NCBI GenBank assembly: GCA_029959085.1
Contig: JARWIR010000061.1
Location: forward strand, 620,001 to 684,000
Reading direction: 5' to 3'
DNA: 64,000 nucleotides
Source: Nemophila menziesii
Taxonomy: Eukaryota > Streptophyta > Magnoliopsida > Boraginales > Hydrophyllaceae
Positions 34,479 to 44,083 of the stretch are shown one piece after another. Each line of letters starts with the position of its first letter. Positions within the stretch are counted from its first letter, which is position 1. Below the pieces are notes generated by a model. It had not been told where the DNA came from and made no database searches. It worked only from the letters and a program-made list of their open reading frames with translations. Both the position numbers and the translations under genes were made by a program.

Positions 34479-35895
34479 TCATTTTTTCACATAACCTCCC
34501 CAGCAGTGAGTGAGGTTATCAACGTTTGCTAAACGAAATTTGCATCCCTTAGCTTTTATCACCACCATTTGATTCGAAATAACCTTTGTGACCATGAACG
34601 GTCCTTGCCAAGAACTCTTGGCTTCGCGCGTTTTCGGAGGAGGATCAGGCTTCTTCAATGCAACCTCTTCGCCTACTCTGAACCCCCTTTTCTTTCTCTC
34701 TTTCTTAGGTTCTTTTGGAACCTTCACGTTATGCCGTTTTTCTTTCTTCTTCGCATGGTCAAGGTGTGGATTTTCCTTAGGATATGGAGGATTTTTATGA
34801 GGTGGTTTCTTTTTTAGCTCTCTTTCCTCCATTCCTAAGGTTTCCACAACCTTAGTTGGCTCCTGTTCAATCACATCAATCCGGAAGCAATCCTCCTTGG
34901 GATCCGGAAACTTCGTTGGCTTAAACACGTTAAATTTTTCCTCCTCGTCTTGAATACGCCTGATCAATTCACCGTTTTCTACATCAATCAAAGTACGCCT
35001 CGTGGCTAGGAATGGTCTTCCCAAAATAATGGGGACATTCCTATCCGCGTCGTAATCAAGTATAACCAAATCAACAGGAAAGATTAACGTACCAGCCTTG
35101 ACGAGGACATCTTCTAGTCTTCCCTCTGGATGTACGAGGGGTCTGTCAGCCAGCCATTTGCAAAACCATAGAGGTGGGTTTTGCGTTTCCTATCTTCAAC
35201 TTTTCAAACAAGGATTTGGGCATGAGATTAATACTTTCTCCCAAATCACACAAAGCTTTCCCTTGCCACTTAGCACCAATGGAAATCGGGATAATAAAAC
35301 TTCCAGGATCAAGTAATTTGGGTGGCAACTTACTTTGGCATATAGCACTACACTCTTCTGGCAATCCCACCATTTTATTCTCAAGGTACTGACGCTTGCT
35401 GGTGATAGCTCTTTTCAAGAATTTCATGTATTTCGGTACACTTTTGATAGTTTCTAAGAAACGTATATTAATGTTAAGCTTACCCACCATGGTCATGAAT
35501 CTCTGATATTCCGCAGTATCTCCTTTCTTCTGAACTCTTGAAGGGAATGGTGGAGGAGGACGGACTTCTATAGCATCTTTCTTTTTCGGATTTTCCGGAA
35601 TCTTCTCCACTTCAATTATTTCAGGTTCATCTTCTTTCTCTTCCACCTCTTTTACCGGTTTCTCTTTCACAGTTGTTTCTTTTCCTTTCATAACGGGAAA
35701 AGGTGGGGGTGGAAGATTCTTACCACTTCTAAGAGAGATCGCGTTACATTCTTCATATGGTTTAGGTTCTTCAGTATCGCTTGGTAATTGTCCATGTGGA
35801 CACTGATTTAACTGCTTTTCCATCTGAGCTATATGAGTTTCCATCAATTTAAGTGTTGCGGATGTAGTTTGTTGAATGGTGATTAGTGTTGTCAA
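34479..35895 (-). pseudogene. Gypsy protease joined to integrase C-terminus (internal deletion)
   Basis: The block 35895-35146 ends with an aspartic protease region, including CDLGESINLMP, where Athila-type elements usually have DLGASINLMP, so Ala is replaced by Glu. After a frame break the block 35069-34479 continues the protease (ILGRPFLATRRTLIDV). It then passes, through a Lys/Pro-rich stretch, into SWQGPFMVTKV...ANVDNLTHCWGGYVKK, the C-terminal end of a gypsy integrase. Nothing of reverse transcriptase, RNase H or the integrase catalytic core lies between. The join is somewhere near 34650-34860. Confidence 0.8.
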
Positions 35896-37120
35896 AGTTT
35901 GTAGAACATCTAATGCCTTCTTGAGGTTGAGCAGGTAGAGCTTTCTGGTTCATGGTTTCGGTATAAGCATCTTGAGGAGGTTGTCTCTGAGCTTGATTTC
36001 CGTATGCTTGTCCACCTTGGTAGTTGTTTTGAGGTCTTGGTTGATAGTTATTGCCTTGGGGACGCGGTTGATATGCATGTTGTGGATTAGTAGCCCCATT
36101 TGGGTTCGAATATTGGAAACCCGGATGGTTTCTGTTTGGTTGATAACCTTGACCACTTGAGTTATAATTTCCTCGGTTGGAAACGAACATTACGGATTCT
36201 GGATTGTTTTGACAGGTCTCCCAATCATGATCTTGTGTACCACAGTTAGAACATCCATAAACTTCTTGTGTAACATTAACATCTGCTCTTCTACCAGTAA
36301 CACTTTTCGTAACAGCTAGAGCAAGCTGTTTCAGTTGTTGTTCGAGTTTTGTTTCCATGGCTGTGAATTTTTCTTCAATCAGTGCAATATTTCCACCTCG
36401 GACAGGTGTTCTTACGGTATTCCAACCTAGTCCATTCGTTACATTTCTATTCAGAATAATCTTAGCATGGACTGGTTGTACCCGTAAAAATGCACCACCA
36501 CAAAGCAAGTCTAGATCCTTTCTTGAAGAGCCATCAAGTCCTCGGTAAAATATCTTCATATGTTGAACTTCTGTGAGGCCATGATCAGGAACTCTTCGTA
36601 AGCAAATCTGAAATCTCTTCCAACTTCTACCCAAAGTCTCGTCTTCCTCTTGCTTGAATGACGTTATTTCAACTTGCGCATCTAATCTCATATTCGTTGG
36701 GTAGTATCTATCAAAGAACGCGGTTTGTAATGCGTCCCATGTTGTAATTGTTCCGGGTTCTTGAGAATCATGCCACTCACTTGCTCCATCAATAATGAAG
36801 TATCTAAAATTAGCAAAATACATTTGCTCTTTAGTTACTCCTTGCGTAATATAAGAATCACAAATTTGCATGAACTTCTGTACGTCACGGATCGGATCTT
36901 TGCTAGGTGCTCCTCGGAAATTGCCATAACTTTGAAACTGAGATAACATACCAGGATCGGGTCTGTATCTCGCGACATTAATATCTGCAGGGCCAATTCC
37001 GAGGGCAGGAGCTCGAAACGGAGCTTATTCAGGGCCATTGATGAACCACGGGTCATTATTTTGAGCAACAGGAGCAGCTGGAGGGTTGAGTTGTTAATTG
37101 TCAACTGGGTCTTCAGCCAT
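35849..37120 (-). pseudogene. Gypsy gag (capsid/nucleocapsid), two early stops
   Basis: The likely start is the ATG at 37120-37118 (MAEDPVDN). Two TAA codons follow in frame at 37096-37094 and 37027-37025, then the frame is open from 36949 to 35849. It has a Retrotrans_gag capsid domain (IDGASEWHDSQEPGTITTWD, FFDRYYP, ETLGRSWKRF), a zinc knuckle CSNCGTQDHDWETC, and a Gln/Asn/Pro-rich tail. It overlaps the protease frame by 47 nt in another frame. It could still work from a later ATG. Confidence 0.88.
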
Positions 37121-37355
37121 TGTTTCTCTTGCTAATTGGTCTTCTAACTCTTTTGCTTTAGCGTCTCTCTTTCTTTTGTTTGCTTCTCGAACTAGGTTTT
37201 CGGGATTTGCAAGAATCACGATATCTTCAAGCATAAACCAAAACCTGTAAACCTGAGAAAGAAAGACAACCCAAAGCGTAAAACTGAAAAATAAAACTAA
37301 AACTAAACTAACAATTAAACTACTAAAATATTAACACCGGGGTCACACGCTATCG

Positions 37356-37373
37356 TCCCCGGCAGCGGCGCCA
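37356..37373 (-). promoter_or_regulatory. Primer-binding site of the gypsy element
   Basis: On the minus strand TGGCGCCGCTGCCGGGGA begins six bases after the 5' LTR. It matches the tRNA-Asp-type PBS of plant Athila/Tat elements apart from one or two bases. Confidence 0.8.
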
Positions 37374-37379
37374 AAAACT

Positions 37380-39147
37380 TGGTGGGTCCTAGGATGTTAT
37401 AAAATTAATGCGAAAATAAAAGGAACCACTTAACCGCAAGTGTACGGTTGTCCCAAGTAATATATGATAATCAAGTTCATTCTCAGGGACGGATTAGGTT
37501 CAACCCAAATATTAATTAAGTAGTAAGAGTAATTGCTAAACAGAAAATAAAATATAAGAATTTTTGTTTGGTTTTTGTAAATTAAAATTGAAAATAAAGT
37601 AATGACTAAAATTAAATTAACAGAAAGGAAATAAAGCAAATAAACGACTAACTTCAGATAAGAGAGGTACTTGAGTCTCGCAAAGGAATCCACTTAATCA
37701 ACATAATCTATGCTATGTTTAAGGGTAGAATTGGAATTATAATATTAGTCGGGACTCCAATATCTCCTAGCCCCCTGTCGGGTGGACCTAGAAGCTATCC
37801 TAAAGTATCATAAACACCTGTATGGTCGAGTATGCCTCTTCGGATGATATGATTTTACCTCTTTGGCTATGTAACTAGTTAAGCCTGTCGGTCAATAACG
37901 GACATTACACGGGTATTACCTAGATCTGTATTCAAACCCCCCTGTCGGATGATCACTTCGCCACTAAAGTGAATAACCCAAATACTAAAAGCTAATTCTA
38001 GTTGTTCCTAAAAGAATTAGTAATGAAAACAAAGTAATATCCAATATATAAAACTCAATCCTATTTAAATCTAAACAATCCCAAATTCAAAACATAGATT
38101 AATTAATTAAGGTTCATCCCTTTAATGCGATTCTCAAGTATAAAGAAATTTAGCTCATGAAATTAAAGACTAATATAAAAGAAAATGAATTCATGTTCAA
38201 TTACAAGAAATAAATAAATAACCTAAAGGGTTGAATGACTATTGTTGGAAGAACAGGATTCCTCCAACTTCTAGCTTCTTCTCTCCTTCGTGCTTTGACT
38301 TGAAAACCCTATGCCTCTTGTTTAATTCTCTGAAGTGTGTGAAAGTAGGAGGTTAAGGGGTGTATTTATAGGTGTTGGAAGACCCTAGGTCGAATTTGCT
38401 TGGAGTGGAAGACAAGTTAAAGACTCTTAAATTCGTAGCCCAAAATTCTAGAAAAGGTAAGATTTTGCTGCTGATTTGATTTGGTCATATCTTTTTCAAT
38501 ACTTATTCGTTTGGGAAGTTCCAATATATGAAACCACTTGTCTTGGAAAGAGCTTCTATTGTTGCAGACCACTCGTCCAAAATCCATGCCAATATTTAGT
38601 TATGAATTAATCTTTAAAACGTGGCTGGGATTTCAGATTCACAAGGCAGCTTTATCTTTTCCTTCTTTGAATAAATCTTTCCTAAATCTTCTTATTTCCA
38701 TGTAAATCTTCTTTCCTTTCATCTTTATCTTGACTTGGTCTCTAAGTAATTACCATTTATCTTTTAAAGCTTCACATTAAATAAATAATTAAACCGCATA
38801 TGCTTAAAAAGAATAAATCAATAAATCAAGAAAACGAAATAGGAAAGTGTACTCTAAAAAACAGAAACTCGACTAAAAATAATTTCCTAACACTCTAAAA
38901 TACACTAAGAATTTATTCTCACTTTTTCTCCTTGGATTGGTCTTTCATGAGATTCAAGAATTGATTAACTTTGCATTAAAAATAGTCAAAATTAGGCACA
39001 AAAGCTCAGATTCTGCAAATAGTTAATTTCCAAGGGGAGAAAGTGCAATATGATCAAATAAGCCTAAAAGTCTATCAAATAAGTCATTTATTCACCTAAA
39101 AGGATGTCTCCAAGGGGCTAATAATTAGAACAAATCGGGAGACATCA
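37380..39147 (-). repeat. 5' LTR of the gypsy element
   Basis: It pairs with 29855-31622 over its full length. Differences are scattered substitutions and a few single-base indels (for example near 38545-38565). Confidence 0.95.
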
Positions 39148-41209
39148 GCTCGGGGATAGGAACACCTATACGGGCTTGGGCCTCCACCAAAATCTGCAGC
39201 ATTCCCTTCAACTCGTCCAAGTCCTCTCTCCGCACGTACTCGTCTTTCGGATCCTTCTTACCTTTACCCGTTTGAGAAGCCGATCCTTCTTCGTTTACGC
39301 GCTCTTCTCGAAACTGGTTCTCCACCAAAATGTTACCCGAAACATGGAATGTACACTTCGAGAAGCCATCCCCTCCTTGCTTTTCAAGTAAATTGACTCT
39401 ACTCCGTGTTGAACCCGTAGTCCAATTCTTGCAATACGGAAGCCCCTGGGGTACCGCCGTGTGTTTCACTTGCCTTTGAACGAATTGTAGGAACAACACC
39501 TTGCACAGAATAAAAAGAAAGAAAGTTAACAATTAAAACACTGATGAAAACAAAAAACAACGGGATAATGAGATTACCTGAAGCACGTAAACACACCCAC
39601 TGAAGTATTTTGATTTCGATTCAGGGTCCGCCAATTTGAAATCGGTAATACCTTGAATAATGCCACTATATATGAGCTAGGACCAATTATAGGTTGGGAT
39701 CAAATTTACATCCCTTATAGCAAAGAAGACAACTTCATCTACCCCGTGAGTGCTCGTGGGGGAGAGGAAATAACCGTACACATACAAAACCGACAATTGC
39801 TTAAACAAGTCCCCGTGACTCCTACACCCTTTAAACAACTCCTCTATCCTATCCATCTTAACCACACAATCACTAACCCAATGACCACTAAACAAAATCT
39901 GCAACTCTCTAAAAACCTCACAAGGAATGCCATCTAGTGGGGGGGGGGGGTCTCACCTCTCATTGGCAAACCAAGAACCCTATGGACATCTAACACCGAG
40001 AAACGAAGGAGATTACCGTATAAATTAAAAGTGCTAGAGGCTACGTAGAAAATATCTACCATGAATTGGCAGACTTGGTATTTAAGGACACTATCAAGAA
40101 AAGCTCCAAACCCAATTTCCTCCACGGCTTCACGCTGCTCGGGGGTCAAACCAACACAAAGTTTTGTCATCTTAGGCAATGAAAGCTTGGTTACAAGCTT
40201 CACCTCCTGTACAAATATGAAAATAAATTAATCACTAGACTAATATACAATATTTTACTTTACTATAAACAAAATAGCTTAATTAACAAAGGATTGAGAC
40301 AAATAACAAATAAACTCACCTCGCTATCGTCATCCGATTCATCCAGATTCTTTGACGCACTGCCCACATCGAGATTGAGACTGCTTTCTCTTGCGGCTTT
40401 ATCATAGACTTCCCTTTCACGAGGGGGAAAATCATAGAACCTATTCCTGATGGAATCCAAGTTCAAGGGCATGTCCGGAATTGCCCCTGAACTCGTTCTC
40501 CATTAAATTTCTTAATACATACAAACAAGAGAAAAAAAATTGATAAGTACGTGTAATACAAAATACCAAACATATACATAACAAAAAAAACAGTAAATAA
40601 ACTATACACTTACACATAATAGTCAACCCCACTAATATGGAAGTCCCTGGCTTGATTCTTTGACCTGCATGAAGTTAAATAATTACAATTAGTGCACAAC
40701 ACAAACCAACAGTTGAATAGGTACACTAAATTCCCCAATTTTTTAACATACAACATTACACAAATCAAAGTACATTCGAGATTACACAAACACTAATCAA
40801 AAGCGAGAATAACAGTTAATTTCTCAGCCTTAACAAAGAATACTACACTTAAATACGAAAAAACCCCTAATATGCTATAACCATTGCAATGTTCCTGTAT
40901 AAACACCAAGTTCGACCTAATTCATCACAACAAATACACTAAATTAATAATTCATCACAACAATCACACTTAATCAATAATTCATCACAACTCAAACGAA
41001 ATAACACCTAATTCATCACAACAATTACACTAAATCAATAATAATAGAAATTGACTCAAACCTAATAGCCAATAACTTCGGATTAACCTTTTAAATACAT
41101 AATAAAACCTAACCCATTTTCGGTAATTAAAAAAATAAAATAAATTAGAGGGTTACCTTTTTTTCGAAGATGAGCTCCTCCTCTTCGATTTCGATGATGA
41201 AGAAGACAT

Positions 41210-41997
41210 GATTCGAGCTCGGTTTTGGTAGTACCCAAATAAGTAATGAAGATGATGGGTGTTTCGCTTGCTTTCACTAACGGTAAGGAGGTAGATATCC
41301 TTCCACTAACATCAATGGAGACGGCGGTGACCGGTGTGATGGTGGTGATGGCGATTTAGAATGCCGTTTTAGATCGAGAGGGGAAGAAATAGAGAGAGAG
41401 GGGAAGAGAGGGGAAGAAATAGTGAGAGACCCGAAGAGAGAGTGAGGCGAGGATAGAGTGAAGGTTGCGAGTCAAACCGGAGGTGACGGTGGCGGTGGCG
41501 GACGGCGATATAGAGAGAGGAAAAGGTGAGAAGGAGAGAGGAAATTTTGGAGAGAGGGAGTGAAATGAAGTTGATCGGACAAGGAGAGAGAGGTGACCCA
41601 CCTAGGTCACGTGCGTCTCACGTGTGTAAGGTAGAAAAGAAAAAAAAATCAAAAATTCATTGATCAGACACGTGGCATTAAGACCAAAATGTGATGAAAT
41701 CCAACTCTGAGATTTTCAAAACAAAAAACGCACTACAACGAAGAAATAATGAAAACTAACGCATACTAATGAACGAAAAAATACACTGGGTACTAAGGGT
41801 AAAATAGTAATACGACATCAAAACGAAAACTTTTCATTATTTATTTGTTTTGAAACGAAAATTTACCCTATAGCCTATTTAACTAAAAGTAATAAAGCTA
41901 CTTTCTGCAAAATCTATCTTGATTGCCACAAAATCATGTCACCTCAAAGGTAAGAAAGTAATTATATAATTTAACTTTTTGATTTTTTTTTATTAAT
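41210..41997. promoter_or_regulatory. 5' region of the protease gene and right subterminal part of the MULE
   Basis: 41282-41600 is GA/CT-rich (minus strand CTCTCTCTATTTCTTCCCC), like a plant 5' leader or core promoter. The G-box-like CACGTG words cluster at 41607-41625. 41640-41990 is AT-rich, with CGAAAACG and CATTATTTATTT words and no gene. Confidence 0.45.
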
Positions 41998-42030
41998 TTC
42001 GCATACCCGGTATGCATGGAAGAAGGACCC
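41998..42030 (-). repeat. Right terminal inverted repeat of the MULE
   Basis: The reverse complement begins GGGTCCTTCTTCCATGCATA and continues with CCGGGTATGCG. It is followed outward by the TSD TCATCATAG at 42031-42039. Confidence 0.6.
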
Positions 42031-42109
42031 TCATCATAGTTGTTTTTAAGCGAATAATTTTATAACTGTAATAGAGGACATTCATCTTTTAGTACTAAAT
42101 ATAATTATA

Positions 42110-42553
42110 CAGGAATTGGAATCTCATAGAGAAACCGTAGGACAGGAGAAGTTAGAGAAATCGCAACAACCGTAAAATGCGTCACAATCTTAAAAGAGAA
42201 AACGATAGCAGTTCTGGAAGTAATTAACATATGCAAGAATTACAAGAAAAGTACAAAATTATTTTTTCTGATAATCTTGAGCTAATAACAAGGTATTAGG
42301 CGGGTGTCAGCAGCAAGATAGACTATCCAACCGCTTATCCGCCAAATTTTACGGAGAATAGCTGAAGCAGGACCGCTATCCTTTCAGCATTTACCGTGAA
42401 GGATGAATAGTCATGCAGATCATCTTGCGAAACATGCTAGACACAAAGCCAACAATGGAAGGGATTCTAATTCCGATCTAAACCGGAATTTCATAAAAAA
42501 GGGAGTTGGATAAATGGTCGGTGTTGTAGGTTTTTCTCTTGTCAAAAAAAATG
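42110..42553 (+). mobile_element. LINE 3' fragment, plus strand (RNase H)
   Basis: The plus strand reads, in two frames, a decayed RNase H similar to LINE A1: RVSAARWTIQPL (compare QVSAARWNIQPI in A1), LSFQHLPRRMN and ADHLAKHARHKA. It ends with an A run at 42545-42552. It is 5'-truncated with no clear TSD, and is the only LINE piece here in this orientation. Confidence 0.75.
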
Positions 42554-42841
42554 AGGTCAAACAAACAATATATATATATGGGACAACGTCCATTTAATTA
42601 CACGAAAAGTGTAAAAATTCTCAATTAATTATAACTTCAACTTAATTTCCATTTAGACATAAAAAATTGAAAGATTACAAAAATACCCATAGACCTATTA
42701 ATTAATTATAATAATATTTATTTATTTATTTTTATTCTTTTTATTCTTTTTTTTTTTAATTTAATTAATTTTATAAAAAAAAAATTCTAAATTTCTTTTC
42801 CCGAATTTTTTTAATGCGTTCCAAAAATACGCAATTTTGAG

Positions 42842-43845
42842 ATCTATGTGTTGCAGGAATACACATAATTGGAACAACCAAAAGCAAATTTTGTGTAATC
42901 GAGGAATACATAAATTCGAGTTTTATGTGTTTAATGAATACACAAATTTGAGTTTAATGTGTCTCATGAATACACAAATATAAGATTTGTGTGTTCCAAG
43001 AATACACAATTCTGAGATTTGTGTGTTCAGTAATACAGAGAATTGGAACAAACAAAATCAAGTTTTGTGTATTTCAGGTATACATAACTTCGAGTTTTAT
43101 GTGCCATGAATACACAAATTTGATTTTAATGTGTTCCATGAATACACTAATTTGAGTTTTATGTGTTCCATTAATACACAAATTTGAGTTTTATGTGTTC
43201 CATGAATACACAAATCTCAGATTTGTGTTTTCTAGGAATATAAAATTCTGAGATTTGTGTGTTCAGGAATACACAGAATTGGAACAAACAAAATCAAGTT
43301 TTGTGTATTCCAGGAATGCACAAATTTGTTTTTTATGTGTTCCATGAATACACAAATTTGAGTTTTATGTGTTCCATGAATACACAAATATGAGATTTGT
43401 GCGTACCAAGAATACACAAATCTGAGATTTGTGTGTTCCAAGAATACATATAAGTGGAACAAACAAAATTAAGTTTTGTGTATTACAGGAATACATAAAT
43501 TTGAGTTTCATCTGTTTCATGAATACACAAATTTGAGTTTTATGTGTTCCATGAATACACAAATATAAGATTTATGCGTTCCATGAATACACAATTATGA
43601 GTTTTGTGTGTTCCACAAATACACAAAATTGGTACAAACAAAATCAAGTTTTGTGTATTTCAGAAATACATAAATTCGAGTTTTATGTGTTCCATGAATA
43701 TACAAATTTGAGTTTTGTGTGTTCCATGAATACACAAATCTGATATTTGTGCGTTCTAAGAATACAAAATTCTGAGATTTGTGAGTTCAAGGAATACACA
43801 AAATTGGAATAAACAAAATCAAGTTTTGTGTAACACACAAAACCC
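42842..43845. repeat. About 33-bp minisatellite with roughly 175-bp higher-order repeat
   Basis: Units like GAATACACAAATTTGAGTTT plus TATGTGTTCCAT repeat about 30 times. Each unit has a small inverted repeat (TGTGTTCC / GGAATACACA type). A variant unit with GGAACAAACAAAATCAAG recurs at 42871, 43045, 43281, 43456, 43631 and 43806, that is at steps of 174, 236, 175, 175 and 175 bp, so about five basic units form a higher-order unit. The open frames on the minus strand are only translations of the repeat. Confidence 0.92.
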
Positions 43846-44083
43846 TAAAATCTAAACACACAAAATAACAAAAAAAATGTTGGACAAGAAGATAATATAT
43901 CAAGATAGTTAAAAATAAGTAGAAATACGTTATATGCGATTAATAAAGAGAAAAAACATGTTCATGTAATCTCAGCAATTTATCTGATGCATTATATATC
44001 GGGATTTCTATAATATTATTATATATTTTTCTAATACAATGGAGGTCCTAAGACCGGAAAACAGATTCTAATACATATTCATA

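Larger units (their letters stand above)
29855..39147 (-). mobile_element. Ty3-gypsy element (Athila/Tat-like), RT and integrase core deleted
   Basis: Two direct LTRs of 1,768 bp by my count (29855-31622 and 37380-39147) begin TGGTGGGTCC and end GACATCA on the plus strand. They are flanked by the 5-bp TSD GCTCG (29850-29854 and 39148-39152). Minus orientation: 5' LTR on the right, a PBS like that of tRNA-Asp-primed plant elements, gag, protease, then a direct jump to the C-terminal end of integrase and a long non-coding 3' part. The polymerase and integrase core are missing, so it is non-autonomous. The LTRs differ at a few percent of sites or less, so the insertion is fairly recent. It lies in exon 5 of the Ulp1-like gene. 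Confidence 0.95.
28047..41209 (-). pseudogene. Ulp1-like (C48) cysteine protease gene of the MULE, ten exons, split by gypsy
   Basis: Exons by eye: 41209-41157, 40664-40614, 40497-40320, 40206-39578, 39499-39148 joined to 29849-29486 across the gypsy element, 29405-29318, 29237-29148, 29063-28968, 28514-28374, 28292-28047. All phases agree, giving about 760 residues. The N-terminus is Ser/Lys-rich. Exon 4 resembles the PMD/DUF1985-like region of plant transposon proteases (VLDVHRVLGLP, LSVLYVYGYFLSPTS). Exons 8-10 are the peptidase, with His in GDNHWLLYVID, Asp in ICDTLPP and Cys in MMNCAIHVC. Lesions: 1 nt lost in the 12-G run at 39939-39950, a TAG at 39679-39677, and the exon 8 acceptor reading GCAA instead of AG (29065-29064). 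Family members remove SUMO-type modifiers; the target here is unknown. Confidence 0.72.
9124..42030 (+). mobile_element. Giant Mutator-like element carrying cargo genes (candidate)
   Basis: The 9-mer TCATCATAG stands at 9115-9123 and 42031-42039. A 9-bp TSD is typical of Mutator-like elements. Directly inside, the ends are imperfect inverted repeats: GCGTAATTCTCCCAT on the left and, reverse-complemented, GGGTCCTTCTTCCAT on the right (11 of 15 identical), both followed by an ACC.GGG..TGCG-like block. The span is 32.9 kb, but a CACTA (17444-25760) and a gypsy (29855-39147) element are later insertions. Without them it is about 15.3 kb. Contents are a MURA/FAR1-type transposase, three GRF-like small membrane proteins, two unknown small genes and an Ulp1-like protease gene. 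Ulp1-like genes inside MULEs are known (Kaonashi and CUMULE types), which supports one element. The terminal repeats are short and diverged, so it could instead be two adjacent elements. Confidence 0.62.

Noticed and set aside
43232..43562. Minus-strand open frames with repeated HGTHKTQICVF-like peptides
   Set aside because: They are translations of the minisatellite at 42842-43845. The peptide repeats follow the DNA unit, and there is no start, promoter or domain.
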